Of a DNA stretch of 64,000 nt, positions 17,201 through 26,008 are shown one piece after another. The translations under genes were made by a program, and so were the position numbers. Every line of letters begins with the position of its first letter. Positions within the stretch are counted from its first letter, which is position 1. Below the pieces are notes generated by a model that was not told where the DNA came from, made no database searches, and saw only the letters and a list, made by a program, of their open reading frames with translations. Source of the DNA: Cytophagaceae bacterium (GTDB lineage: Bacteria > Bacteroidota > Bacteroidia > Cytophagales > Cytophagaceae); contig JAQZBV010000001.1 in the NCBI GenBank assembly GCA_029237685.1, forward strand, positions 33,851 through 97,850, written 5' to 3'.

Positions 17201-18657
17201 GGATAGACGGAACCACCATTATCGGTAATGGAAACAGTGGCATCCGCGTATGGGGCGGAGCCAGCTCTAACGGCATCATCATTGGCGGTGCGAATTATGC
17301 AGAACGCAATGTAACAGCTGCCAACGGAGCCACAGCTACGAGTGATTCCAGAGATGGTATCCGAATGGAAGGCAATGCCGGGGGACATATCGTGAAAGGC
17401 AATTTCTGCGGAACAGATTCAACAGGTACCCTAACGACAGGATATGGCAATACCTGGGCTGGGATTTCTATCAACGAAGTAAACGGCGGGATCATTGGAG
17501 GGACGGGTGTTAACGAAGGCAACGTGTCCGGTAACAATGGCCACGAAGGCATCTGGTTAAGAAACGCCACGAACAATATCATCATCGGCAATTTTGTAGG
17601 AACAGATAGAACGGCCACTGTGCAGATGGGCAACGGGCAATTCGGAATCAACATCCGCTTTGCGAGTTTGAACAATACCATTGGTGGAAGTGCGGCAGAA
17701 CAAAATAGTATAGCGTATACCCAATCGGACGCTGTCGATAGTTCAGGCACAGGCGTTTTTGTTGGGGATGGCAGCCGCTACAATAGAATTACACACAATA
17801 AAATTTATTGCAACGACGGCATGGGTATCGCGCTTCAAACATTGGCCAACGAAGCCATCGCTACACCTACCGTTACCGCAGCGGATGCTAATTCGGTAAG
17901 CGGTACGGGCGCTATTGACGGAGACATCATTCACGTCTACCACAACAGACCTCCTTCCGGTGCCTGCGACTGCGAAGGCGAAACATTCATCGGCACCGCT
18001 ACCGTTTCGGGCGGTGCATGGACCTTGACACACGGTTTGAATTTATCCATACCGGCTGCCTATGATGTGACAGCAACAGAAACAACGGCGTTGAACAGCA
18101 CCTCGCAGTTTTCGATTTGCAATACGGCTTTGCCGGTAGAGTTTGTTTCTTTTACCGTCAAGAAATTTTCAGAACGAAACATCGCCATCCAATGGTCCAC
18201 TGCCTTGGAGATCAACAACAGTTATTTCTTAGTCGAAAGAAAAAATGAAAAAGGCGAATTTGTAGCCATTGACAGAGTAAGCGGTAAGGGCAATTACCAG
18301 GGCTTGTCGAACTACAGCTCAGAAGATCAAAACCCTTTAATAGGGATCAATTACTACCGCATCACACAAGTAGATGTTGACGGACGTTTTTCTTCAACGG
18401 CCATCAGAGCCATACAAGTTGATGGCGATGGATTACAAATTTTATTGACAACAGAAGGCGTGGGCATCCTCTCGCCGGAAGCCACTACAGCCACCTTGAG
18501 CATTTATTCCGAACTCGGACAAGAATTGCTGCAGAAACAAATTCAGTTGAATGCCAATACCTATTATCCGATTTCCGTCGGTTTGCAAAACGGCGTCTAC
18601 TTATTTTATGTTTCGACGCTAGAGAAAAGTGTGTGGAAGAAAGTACCGGTGAGGTAA
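14296..18657 (+). CDS. Giant right-handed beta-helix surface protein with T9SS-type C-terminal domain
   Basis: 1453 residues. Signal peptide MRTFYFYVVMLWFAIQSQPL ending near WAA. After an N-terminal cap (TLGDGTNSLRKCIRLANALA), residues of about 130-1180 are parallel beta-helix coils of the NosD/pectate-lyase type, with turns such as GNFIGL, NNYIGFDSTG and GGxxxxxRNVI. Within this, a super-repeat of 123-125 residues recurs (the NNYIGF turns at 15322, 15697, 16066 and 16441). A module starting LPVEFVSFTVKK (about 1275) and a final type A-like sorting region (LSIYSELGQELLQKQIQL to the end) follow; both are shared with the next gene. It is probably exported by T9SS and anchored or released at the cell surface, with carbohydrate binding or lysis possible. 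No catalytic triad was recognised. Confidence 0.85.
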   Translation: MRTFYFYVVMLWFAIQSQPLWAATFVVDNTSNVDPMTTYTLGDGTNSLRKCIRLANALAGADVINFNIPGAGPYIISSASTLTVTGSVLIDGFTQPGAAAGSPVIQILGITNNIQLLSLSAGSDGSTIRGLVLYTNNTGVTGILASGSNNHIICGNFIGTNSAGTVVGGSLSLQYGIDLNTATGCTIGGTSGAATRNIISSCSNIAVRIRVASHNTTIAGNYIGTTSSGNVALANANNGIDINASNNQTIGGSTYAARNVISGNVIGINVQICNTLVVKGNFIGLGADGSTVIANTQQGLRVQNNGTATTAVTIGGPLRQERNVIGGNTNDGLQFNHVNGLTIQNNYIGFDSTGLVSKTNGADGIRIANTCSTVLIGGSSYNLRNVIGNNNGVGVRMSGNLVSTVVKGNFIGLAANGNTAAPNTGQGIQISSGVAVTIGGPILAERNVISSNANDGLNFSGTITGVTIQNNYIGFDSTGLLARGNTGDGIDMNGGSTILIGGSAYNLKNVIGNNTQVGVRLSNSSVSTVIKGNFIGLAANGTTAAGNTGNGIQSNTAVAMTIGGPLLAERNVVASNGGDGLNLNLTTGLTIQNNYIGFDSTGLLARGNVNDGIEISGTSSSTVLVGGSAYNLRNVIGNNSQVGLRISNTIVSTTIKGNFIGLAVNGNTAAPNGNHGMEINSAVSLTIGGPLLAERNIVSSNVQRGMTINNSTPLLIQNNYVGTDSTGLIARGNTQRGISVNNAASLTIGGTAYNLRNVVAGNGQVGIAVDNSPGVIFKGNFIGLSRNGTTAMGNLQHGVLIERSNGALIGGPTAPERNVVSCNSQRGFEINQSSNILFVNNYVGVDSTATLMRGNTQVGVAINNCSNATVGGTTVSVRNIVSNNGYDGIRLDNSATPVVQGNYVGVDITGLLDFGNGETGINVYNAGVATIGGTTYSARNISSGNGQDGIFLHDNCAGSIIKANFTGLGIDGTTIIGNGNSGIRVWGGASSNGIIIGGANYAERNVTAANGATATSDSRDGIRMEGNAGGHIVKGNFCGTDSTGTLTTGYGNTWAGISINEVNGGIIGGTGVNEGNVSGNNGHEGIWLRNATNNIIIGNFVGTDRTATVQMGNGQFGINIRFASLNNTIGGSAAEQNSIAYTQSDAVDSSGTGVFVGDGSRYNRITHNKIYCNDGMGIALQTLANEAIATPTVTAADANSVSGTGAIDGDIIHVYHNRPPSGACDCEGETFIGTATVSGGAWTLTHGLNLSIPAAYDVTATETTALNSTSQFSICNTALPVEFVSFTVKKFSERNIAIQWSTALEINNSYFLVERKNEKGEFVAIDRVSGKGNYQGLSNYSSEDQNPLIGINYYRITQVDVDGRFSSTAIRAIQVDGDGLQILLTTEGVGILSPEATTATLSIYSELGQELLQKQIQLNANTYYPISVGLQNGVYLFYVSTLEKSVWKKVPVR

Positions 18658-18670
18658 GGAAGCAGTAAAC

Positions 18671-18693
18671 GGAGAGCTGAAAACTGAAAACAG
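18671..18693 (+). repeat. GAACTGAAAAC-word repeat (R3), short copy
   Basis: GGAGAGCTGAAAACTGAAAA-type sequence just after the beta-helix stop. Same word family as the long array at 50.8 kb. Confidence 0.6.
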
Positions 18694-18711
18694 ATAAATA
18701 AAAGAAACAGG

Positions 18712-18741
18712 AATAGGTTAGCATGGATGTGCTAGCCTATT
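18712..18741 (+). terminator. Intrinsic terminator of the giant beta-helix gene
   Basis: AATAGGTTAGCA (18712-18723) pairs with TGCTAGCCTATT (18730-18741; one G-T wobble), followed by TTTT. Confidence 0.88.
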
Positions 18742-18880
18742 TTTTAACAAACTGAGTCAGACAGTTAAGATTTATTTCGAGCAATCGTTTTATCTGCATG
18801 CATCTAAATATAAAACCGTTTTCCTGTAAGGAATCAAGATTAAAGGGCTATTATACAATACCATCAGCTAAGGATTTTGC

Positions 18881-20770
18881 ATGAAAATAAATTGGGGAAT
18901 TTATATCATGGCGCTGTGCATTTTTTCTTCTTTGAAAAGCATAGCCGTCACTATTGTTGTTGCTCCAGCCGGAGCGGCGTATACCACCATACAAGCCGGA
19001 GTCAATGAGGCAAATGCCGGCGACACTGTTTTGGTAAGAGCAGGTACTTACAATGAAAACGTTACGTTCCCACGCAGCGGCTCTTTGGCGACGGGTCATA
19101 TTACCTTAATGGGACAAAGCGGAGCCATACTCGATGGCACTGGACGGGGGCAACTGGGCATTTACATCAACAACAGGAATTACATTCGTGTTATCGGCAT
19201 GGAAATAAGAAATTTCACCGCAGCCGGCACACCAATAGGCATCAGTGTAAGAGGAAGTTCTAGCAACATCGAGATCCTCAACAACAAAGTGCACAACATT
19301 GAAAATGCAAACGACAACGCACACGGCATTGCTTTTTACGGCACTGCGGCTACACCCATGACCAACATTCTGGTCGATGGAAATGAAATCAGGAATTGTT
19401 TGTTGGGTCAAAGCGAATCACTCGTCTTGAATGGCAATGTCACCAATTTCATTGTATCAAATAACCTGGTACACGACAACGACAACATCGGCATTGACTT
19501 CATCGGTTTTGAAGGGGTGGGCCCAAACGGTTCAGATCAGGCGCGTAACGGACTGTGTATAGGAAACACGGTTTATAATATTTCTACCGCGACCAATCCT
19601 ACCTATGGCGGAGATCTCAATGCCGATGGGATCTATGTGGATGGCGGTGCAAACATTACCATCGAAAGGAATACTGTATATAACTCCGACATTGGCATTG
19701 AACTAGCGAGTGAGCATGCCGGTAAGAACACAGAAAACATTATCGTAAGAAACAATTTTGTTTCCGGATCCTACCAGGCTAATATTATGGCTGGTGGTTA
19801 TGACGATGACAGAGGCAATGCAGTCAACATTGTCATCGTTAACAATACCACCTATCAGGCATCACAGGGAGAATTGGCACTGCAGTTTAATTGCAGTAAC
19901 ATTACCATCAAGAATAATATTTTTTATGGCATAGTAGGTCAAGATTACCTGCAAGAATGGGGAAACAATAATACGGGTATCAGTGTCAGTAACAACTTGT
20001 ATTTTGGACAAAGCACCACATCGCCCGGTTCATGGGCAGATGCACGAGCAAGGTATGTAAACCCGCGGATTACCGCTAATCCCTACATGCACCTTACAGC
20101 TACTTCACCGGCGATAGATGCCGGATTGAACTTGGGTAACGACGGCAGTGGTAGTCCTATATCAGGCGTGTACGACATCGACAAGGAGGCACGCGTGGCG
20201 GGAGCAGCCATTGACATTGGAGCAGATGAATACGGCTCAACATTACCTGTAGATTGGCTTCATTTTGAAGGTGTCCGGCAAGATCCTGGTGTCTTGTTGA
20301 CTTGGCAGACCACCTTCGAATTCAACAACAATTATTTTGAGGTACTGCGTTGCATGGACCTAGAAACGGAAAGTTGGGAAGCGGTCGGACGTGTAAAGGG
20401 AGTGGGCACTACTTCTGTGATACATTCGTATGCCTGGATGGACCATCCTGTATCCGGCATCTCTTATTATAAAATAAAGCAAGTGGACGAAGACGGTCAT
20501 TTTTCATACAGCGCCGTGCGAGCTGTTCACGTAGACAAAGACGAATTGCAAATTTTGCTGACAGCAGAAGGAATAGGTCTTGTCTCCACGGAAACAACAA
20601 CAGCAACGTTATGTATTTATTCAGAATTGGGCCAGGAATTATGGAAGCAACACCTTCAGTTAGCTGCCCATACGTACTACCCGCTTTCTACGGGGTTAAA
20701 AAGCGGTATCTATTTCTTCGACCTTTCTACCGGAGAGCAGCGAGTTTGGAAAAAGGTGCTCGTGAAATAA
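18881..20770 (+). CDS. Right-handed beta-helix surface protein with T9SS-type C-terminal domain
   Basis: 629 residues. The signal segment MKINWGIYIMALCIFSSLKS ends near SIA. The mature N-terminus (APAGAAYTTIQAGVNEANAG, then DTVLVRAGTYNENVTFP) is the DUF1565/polysaccharide-lyase-like start of a pectin-lyase-fold helix. Coils continue to about 430 (IEILNNKVHNIENANDNAHG; ITIERNTVYNSDIGIELASE). ATSPAIDAGLNLGNDG and AAIDIGADEYG form the end region often seen before sorting domains in such proteins. The last 180 residues (LPVDWLHFEGVRQD to WKKVLVK) match the C-terminal module of the preceding giant protein. Secreted or surface function, perhaps polysaccharide-related. No active-site residues could be assigned. 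Confidence 0.85.
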   Translation: MKINWGIYIMALCIFSSLKSIAVTIVVAPAGAAYTTIQAGVNEANAGDTVLVRAGTYNENVTFPRSGSLATGHITLMGQSGAILDGTGRGQLGIYINNRNYIRVIGMEIRNFTAAGTPIGISVRGSSSNIEILNNKVHNIENANDNAHGIAFYGTAATPMTNILVDGNEIRNCLLGQSESLVLNGNVTNFIVSNNLVHDNDNIGIDFIGFEGVGPNGSDQARNGLCIGNTVYNISTATNPTYGGDLNADGIYVDGGANITIERNTVYNSDIGIELASEHAGKNTENIIVRNNFVSGSYQANIMAGGYDDDRGNAVNIVIVNNTTYQASQGELALQFNCSNITIKNNIFYGIVGQDYLQEWGNNNTGISVSNNLYFGQSTTSPGSWADARARYVNPRITANPYMHLTATSPAIDAGLNLGNDGSGSPISGVYDIDKEARVAGAAIDIGADEYGSTLPVDWLHFEGVRQDPGVLLTWQTTFEFNNNYFEVLRCMDLETESWEAVGRVKGVGTTSVIHSYAWMDHPVSGISYYKIKQVDEDGHFSYSAVRAVHVDKDELQILLTAEGIGLVSTETTTATLCIYSELGQELWKQHLQLAAHTYYPLSTGLKSGIYFFDLSTGEQRVWKKVLVK

Positions 20771-20794
20771 CGCGATAGAATCGGGAAGAAAAAT

Positions 20795-20820
20795 AAAACA
20801 GCCGCGGGTGCGGCTGTTTT
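20795..20820 (+). terminator. Intrinsic terminator of the second beta-helix gene
   Basis: AAAACAGCCGC (20795-20805) pairs with GCGGCTGTTTT (20810-20820), loop GGGT. Confidence 0.92.
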
Positions 20821-20825
20821 GATGT

Positions 20826-20847
20826 GGTGCCGGCATTGGCCGGCACC
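20826..20847 (-). terminator. GC hairpin after the convergent lipoprotein gene
   Basis: GGTGCCGGC (20826-20834) pairs with GCCGGCACC (20839-20847), loop ATTG. It lies 13 bases past the minus-strand stop at 20860. With the neighbouring hairpin it separates two convergent genes. There is only a weak U tract. Confidence 0.55.
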
Positions 20848-20859
20848 GGTCTCGCATTT

Positions 20860-21303
20860 TTATTTCTTCTTTTTCAAATAATACTCATACAACAATCCCG
20901 CTTGCAGCGACCCGTCGGAAAGCTTCAATTCCTCGCAGGCATACACACTGACGTTATACTGCCCGCTTCCTGAGCCGGAGGCCGTGTTCGTGTAAATGAC
21001 CGTTCCATCTGAGGAATAAGTAGCAGGAGCCGTGTTGCCGTTAAAGCCAAAGGCCGATGCCGTAACATTGACCGGAAAAGTGGGGTCAAAAAATGTTTTG
21101 GTTCCGCCATTGATGACACGTGCATACACCACCCATTCGCCGCTTTGCAAAGCCTTGGCTTGGATGCAGCCGGAGGTATCCGTTACGTCTGTTGTGTCCA
21201 CCGGATCAGTAGTGCCACCGTTTGATGCTTGTGGTTGGGCCTCTTCTTTTTTACAGGAAACGAGCAATAAAACGATACCTAAAAGCAGGATGATTTTTTT
21301 CAT
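20860..21303 (-). CDS. Hypothetical lipoprotein
   Basis: 147 residues. MKKIILLLGIVLLLVSCKKE has a lipobox with Cys17 (LVSC), so it should be lipid-anchored; the K-K-E after the cysteine and a T/D-rich linker (NGGTTDPVDTTDVTDTSGCI) are usual for Bacteroidota lipoproteins. The rest (residues 45-147) looks like a single beta-rich domain with KALQSGEWVVYARVINGG and GSGQYNVSVYACEELKLSDG. It ends in a short lysine tail (YYLKKKK). Two further cysteines could form a disulfide. No family was recognised. It is a single gene, convergent with the beta-helix gene, and followed upstream by more than 900 bp without genes. Confidence 0.75.
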   Translation of the reverse strand: MKKIILLLGIVLLLVSCKKEEAQPQASNGGTTDPVDTTDVTDTSGCIQAKALQSGEWVVYARVINGGTKTFFDPTFPVNVTASAFGFNGNTAPATYSSDGTVIYTNTASGSGSGQYNVSVYACEELKLSDGSLQAGLLYEYYLKKKK

Positions 21304-21566
21304 AAGCTTGGATTAAAAATGCTAAAAGTGAAGTCTATTTATAGAATTGTAAATTTATAATTTACAAACGTAAACTTATTTTGTAAAAATAAAAATTAAT
21401 TGATTAAAATTGCGGAGGGCTTAAACAGGGAACTTCGTTTAGAACAAATAAGAGCGGAGCTTTCTAATACGGGTATATAGTGCCATGCAATTAGTTGGCT
21501 GATATGATAGGTGTTTTCACATCTATTAGAAATAAAATAAGAAAAAGTTGGTGAGGTATTAATCGT

Positions 21567-21595
21567 GAGCTGAGGACTGAAAACAGAGAACTGAA
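21567..21595 (+). repeat. GAACTGAAAAC-word repeat (R3), short copy
   Basis: AGCTGAGGACTGAAAACAGA followed by GAACTGAA. Belongs to the same family as 50.8-51.0 kb. Confidence 0.6.
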
Positions 21596-21600
21596 TTGTA

Positions 21601-21632
21601 AGAGCCGTCCCGATAATTTCCGGGACGGCTCT
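21601..21632. terminator. Terminator-like hairpin in the 21.3-22.2 kb gap
   Basis: AGAGCCGTCCC (21601-21611) pairs with GGGACGGCTCT (21622-21632), followed by TTTTATTT on the plus strand. No plus-strand gene ends here, so it may be a leftover or part of the repeat families. Confidence 0.6.
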
Positions 21633-21683
21633 TTTTATTTGTCATAGGTAAGACCGCGGGGACTGTTTACTCTAACAAATGTT

Positions 21684-21707
21684 TCGGCCTGTCAGGGGAC
21701 AGGCCGA
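21684..21707. repeat. Hairpin TCGGCCTGTC / GACAGGCCGA
   Basis: A 10-bp perfect stem with AGGG loop in a gene-free region next to R1 copies. Function unknown. Confidence 0.6.
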
Positions 21708-21736
21708 GGAATACTGACTTTATTTTCTCCGAAGCA

Positions 21737-21762
21737 AAGTCCCCTTTAGGGGATTTAGGGGC
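21737..21762 (+). repeat. CCCC/GGGG palindromic repeat (R1)
   Basis: AAGTCCCCTTTAGGGG followed by ATTTAGGGGC, then CTAGACAGTATGGAG, as in the 58.7-59.1 kb array. Confidence 0.85.
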
Positions 21763-21837
21763 TAGACAGTATGGAGTACGAGCGCGAGTATGGAGAAGGA
21801 AATCTCAATACTCAAGCTCCATACTCTATTCTGTAAT

Positions 21838-21861
21838 GTCCCCTTTAGGGGATTTAGGGGC
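21838..21861 (+). repeat. CCCC/GGGG palindromic repeat (R1)
   Basis: Second copy about 100 bp after the first. The sequence between them holds GAGCGCGAGTATGGAG words, also found in the 58.6-59.1 kb tandem array. Confidence 0.85.
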
Positions 21862-21922
21862 CAGACAGAGGGACAAAGAACAGTTGTCATAAAACAAAAA
21901 ACGGTGTTTTTCATACCATCAG

Positions 21923-21944
21923 TGTCAGGTCGAAAGACCTGACA
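21923..21944. repeat. Hairpin TGTCAGGTC-GAAA-GACCTGACA
   Basis: A perfect 9-bp stem with a GAAA tetraloop, in the gene-free region before the delta-60 cluster. The remainder of 21304-22225 shows no gene. Confidence 0.6.
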
Positions 21945-22225
21945 CCCAAAAAAAAGCAGAAGAGAAACAGAAAGTGTCGATCACTTTTTCAAGGTCATGT
22001 GTTTTTGCTATAAAACCTTTCTCCTAAAAAATCTCCGATTAATCCCAGAATGGGGAATAAACAAATGGCTTATCCGACTGTCAAAGGACTGCTTGGTGCT
22101 TAAAAAACACTATCTGCCTGTTTGTTAGGCAAAAACAGCAGGTATTTCGAAAGAATTTCTTGCGTAATTCATCATAAAGTTACACCACTCTCTTATCTTT
22201 ACAACTTACACGAATATTGACTTTT

Positions 22226-25200
22226 ATGAGGAATAGCAGATTGATCTTTACCCTCTTGTTTACCGGCATTATTTTTCAATGCTTTGCCCAACCAGGAGCC
22301 TTAGACCTTAGCTTTAATAAAACAGGTAAACAGTCTTTTACACTTAAAACAAACCGTTCAGACGATCACATTACCGCAAGCTTCCTGCAACCGGACGGCA
22401 AGCTGCTGGTGGCGGGATACTATAATGGAAATTTCGGACAGCTTGGATTTATCAGCCGTTTAAATGCAACAGGAGAAACGGATGCCACCTTCGGCAACAA
22501 TGGGCGGGTGCGCTTTCAGGATTTTGAAACAGACGGTGTGTACATGAGCGATTTCATTCCTCAATCCATTGCTTTGCAGAGTACAGGTAATATTGTGTTA
22601 GTGGGTCATTATGGCAGCGACGGTTATCAACCGGCCATCGCCAACTTGCTTTCTGATGGCAGTTTAAATAAAGAATTCAATACCAACGGATATAAAATCA
22701 TTGAGGATGCTGAAGACGCGTTTGGAACCCGGGCTTCCCTTCAAACAGTTCAAATTCATCCTTCTACAGATAATATCATTGCTTGTGGAGGCACGGATGC
22801 TGAGGCTGTGTTACTAGAAGGTTCTGCTACAGTAAAAATGCTTGTGGTGGCTTTAACCAAAACCGGAACTCCTTTTACATACTCCAACAAAGAGTTTATA
22901 ACACATTCGCTATTCAACGCCACCGGTTCCAACATTACCTGTTCCGTGCGCTTTCATCCAGATTCCATGTACATTGGGGTGAATAACAACCCCGATGGCT
23001 TTTATCATGCAGGCGTTGCTTCACTCAGCATGATTACCGGCGAATTCAATGCGTTGTTTGCTAACGATGAGGAAGCATTCTTACTAAACGATTTTGGTGC
23101 TTACGAGGCAAATTACTGTCATACTATTGCTTTGACCAAAGACAACGACATTCTTTTTGGTGGATACGTCAGCGAAGGCGCCGGTGGGACAGAACCACAG
23201 CATTGCGTTGTTACAAAAATCCTTGCTGCATCCAAGTCTGTGGATCCGCTTTTTGGTGATGCAACATCACCGGGCTCAAAAGTTCTTCAGTTTGAACTAT
23301 CCGACCAACAACAATTTTTAAGCCTTGCATTAGATCAAAACAACAACATTTTTGCAGGTGGTTATTACACCGATGAATCCGGCGACCGATATTGGGCGTC
23401 GGCACGTTTGAGTAGTGGCGGACAGCTCTTAACTGAATTTGATACAGACGGCAAAAAAACGTTCCCGATAAGAACGAACTATGGTATTTCCACCATTCAT
23501 CCCGTCAGCGGAGGATACCTGCTGGCTGGTACTCTTTCCATCAGTGAGCCTACGGTAGCCGATGGAATTGTTAAAAAGATAGACAACAATGGCAATGCGG
23601 CAACAACCTACGCCAATGCTTCCGAAGCCACGGTATGGGCAAGAGACTTTTTTGCTACGGCGGAAAACATGACCCTCTACAACGGCAGGTTATGGGTATG
23701 TGGCAATATACCCAATAACAGTACGCAGCAAAATGGAGGAATCACAGTATTAAATTCGAGTACAGGAGCAATTGACGCATCCTTCGGCGGCAAGCTGGGC
23801 GCAGCTCCCGGAGCCTTTCTTCTTCCTGGCAGCAGCGCTTATCCCAACATGTGGATCAGAAACCTTCGTTTTCAAGGCAACAAATTGATTGTGGCCGCTA
23901 CTTATTTTAACAACTTAACTGATGCCGACGAATTGCTCCTCATGCGTTTTAACCTGGTAGATAATTCCCTGGAGTTGGATACCGAGTTTGGTGAAAACGG
24001 CTACGCTATCTCCACCCTCAATGCCGGAGGAATTCATCGCGTGCAGGGACTGCTTGTTCAGAACAATGGAAAAATCATTGTTTACGGTTATTTTGGTGGC
24101 GAAAGTGCCATTACTGTCTTAGGTTTTACAGCAGAAGGTGACGTGGATACGTTCGCAGGCACAGGAGCATATATTCATGCGGAAAGCCCTACAGATCCGG
24201 GAGAACGCAAAACCATGGACGGTAAAATTTTATCCAACGGCAACCTGGCTTTCACCACATCTGTTTATGGCCCGGTTTCCGGCAGCAGTGATATGCTAGT
24301 GTTTATTCTTGCAGCTGATGGATCTTTGATCAGCAATCAAGTTTATGACCTTTTTGGAGAATCATCAGACGGTGCCTGTGCATTGGCAGAAAAGGCGGAC
24401 GGTTCACTGTTTATTGGAGGTTATTCCAACGATGCTTATACAATCCTTTCTTTGAAAACGAACGGTGTGCCGGATACGGATTTTGATGGCGACGGTAAAT
24501 GGGTTATCCCGAACAAAGACAACACATACAATGAAAGAATCGTTGGCTTATACGTCAATGGACAAAGCCTTGTAGCAGTAGGCCGGGCGAATAACGAAGA
24601 AGGAGGAGAAGAGCTAATCACCGCCATGCGTTTAACATTGAAAGGAAGAAACGACAGTACCTTTACAGGAAAAGGATATACTGAGATTGCGTATAGCAAA
24701 GGAAAGAGTTCCCTGCTGGCAAACGATCGTTTATACATAGCCGGACATATAGAAGAAGATGGGGCAGACATGGTCTACGGAGATGTTTACAAAATACAGC
24801 TTGGCACAGGCCCTGTGATCAAAGAAACGAAATTGGTACTTTCCAACGAGGTCAAAACTTTTGGTACAGGCCCTTTCCTTCTCAAAAAGGTCACCAACAG
24901 TCCGGCACCGATTACTTATAAAATTACACAAGGCACAAATAAAGCCACCGTCCATCCGACTACAGGTTTGGTGACGATGCTGCATTCTACTTACGAAGCA
25001 GGGCCTGTAGTTGTATCAGCAACGCAAGCTGCGATTCCGGGTTATTCATCAGCCACGGCAGAAGCTTACATCACCATCAACAGAGGCATACCGACCATTG
25101 TTTTCACGAACCAGGGAGGTATCGTAGAAGACACATTGAAATTAGTCTTCAGCTCTAATTCCGAAGGCTATCATTATTTCAATAGCGTTGGTTCTGGCGA

Positions 25201-25942
25201 CGTGTATGAATTTTACGGAGAAGATCATGTCGTCATTATAGGCGTCGGCGAAAGTAAGATTGGATTGTATTATTACAGTTCTCAAGATTACGAAGAAGGT
25301 TATGCAGAAGCGATCATTTTCGGTTATACAGCCCTCGTTGCTCCTGTAGCCAACAACGATCAGGCGGAATTAATTTATGGTCAGCAAGAAACCATCAAAT
25401 TTAACGTGCTAAGTAACGACGAAGCATATACAGGTGCCATCGTATCAAGTAAGGTCGATCTGGATCCGGGTACTGCGGGAATACAAAGTGTATATGTTTC
25501 TCCTTCCTTGGGTTTATTTGAAGCAGATACCAACGGAGAGATTACTTATACGCCATTCTCCGGCTTTATAGGTTCAGGACAAATAACATATACCATTACC
25601 GATACAAAAGGTATATCGTCTAAGCCGGCTAATATTTCCGTAGCGGTAATCTTACAAGGAGAGGCGCCTGCCTTGAAAGCAACAGAATTGATTACGCCAA
25701 ACAACGATGGGTTGAATGATGCATTTGTCATTGGTTATGTAGACCTGGAGAAAGAGAATATCTTAAAGATATACGACCGCACAGGCGCAGAGCTGTATTC
25801 AAAAACCAATTATAGCAACGATTGGAAAGGCGAGTTGTCTAATGGCAATGCTGTTGAAGATGGTGTTTACTTTTTCTTGTTTGTAGAAGAAGGGAACGGA
25901 AGGAAAAGAGAATTAAAGGGCGCTATTGAAGTTAAAAGATAA
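22226..25942 (+). CDS. Delta-60-repeat surface protein 1 with gliding-type (type B) T9SS C-terminal domain
   Basis: ATG 22226 (MRNSRLIFTLLFTGIIFQCF, cleavage after FAQ) gives 1238 residues; an upstream TTG is less likely. Residues of about 23-850 are delta-60-type repeats (LQPDGKLLVAGYYNG; LQSTGNIVLVGHYG; QNNGKIIVYGYFGG; KADGSLFIGGYSND), expected to form beta-propeller-like blades. Two Ig-like segments follow, including a Big_9/cadherin-like one (NNDQAELIYGQQETIKFNVL ... TYTPFSGFIGSGQITYTI). The last 85 residues (ITPNNDGLNDAFVIG ... GELSNGNAVEDGVYFFLF) are the gliding motility-associated type B sorting domain. Role: probable T9SS-exported surface adhesin or filament. First of three tandem paralogs. 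Confidence 0.9.
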   Translation: MRNSRLIFTLLFTGIIFQCFAQPGALDLSFNKTGKQSFTLKTNRSDDHITASFLQPDGKLLVAGYYNGNFGQLGFISRLNATGETDATFGNNGRVRFQDFETDGVYMSDFIPQSIALQSTGNIVLVGHYGSDGYQPAIANLLSDGSLNKEFNTNGYKIIEDAEDAFGTRASLQTVQIHPSTDNIIACGGTDAEAVLLEGSATVKMLVVALTKTGTPFTYSNKEFITHSLFNATGSNITCSVRFHPDSMYIGVNNNPDGFYHAGVASLSMITGEFNALFANDEEAFLLNDFGAYEANYCHTIALTKDNDILFGGYVSEGAGGTEPQHCVVTKILAASKSVDPLFGDATSPGSKVLQFELSDQQQFLSLALDQNNNIFAGGYYTDESGDRYWASARLSSGGQLLTEFDTDGKKTFPIRTNYGISTIHPVSGGYLLAGTLSISEPTVADGIVKKIDNNGNAATTYANASEATVWARDFFATAENMTLYNGRLWVCGNIPNNSTQQNGGITVLNSSTGAIDASFGGKLGAAPGAFLLPGSSAYPNMWIRNLRFQGNKLIVAATYFNNLTDADELLLMRFNLVDNSLELDTEFGENGYAISTLNAGGIHRVQGLLVQNNGKIIVYGYFGGESAITVLGFTAEGDVDTFAGTGAYIHAESPTDPGERKTMDGKILSNGNLAFTTSVYGPVSGSSDMLVFILAADGSLISNQVYDLFGESSDGACALAEKADGSLFIGGYSNDAYTILSLKTNGVPDTDFDGDGKWVIPNKDNTYNERIVGLYVNGQSLVAVGRANNEEGGEELITAMRLTLKGRNDSTFTGKGYTEIAYSKGKSSLLANDRLYIAGHIEEDGADMVYGDVYKIQLGTGPVIKETKLVLSNEVKTFGTGPFLLKKVTNSPAPITYKITQGTNKATVHPTTGLVTMLHSTYEAGPVVVSATQAAIPGYSSATAEAYITINRGIPTIVFTNQGGIVEDTLKLVFSSNSEGYHYFNSVGSGDVYEFYGEDHVVIIGVGESKIGLYYYSSQDYEEGYAEAIIFGYTALVAPVANNDQAELIYGQQETIKFNVLSNDEAYTGAIVSSKVDLDPGTAGIQSVYVSPSLGLFEADTNGEITYTPFSGFIGSGQITYTITDTKGISSKPANISVAVILQGEAPALKATELITPNNDGLNDAFVIGYVDLEKENILKIYDRTGAELYSKTNYSNDWKGELSNGNAVEDGVYFFLFVEEGNGRKRELKGAIEVKR

Positions 25943-26008
25943 ATTAAGAGGTTGTCTTTTATCGGCAGCCTGATCGATTTTATTGAAAATGCTATTTGAT
26001 TTTACTGT

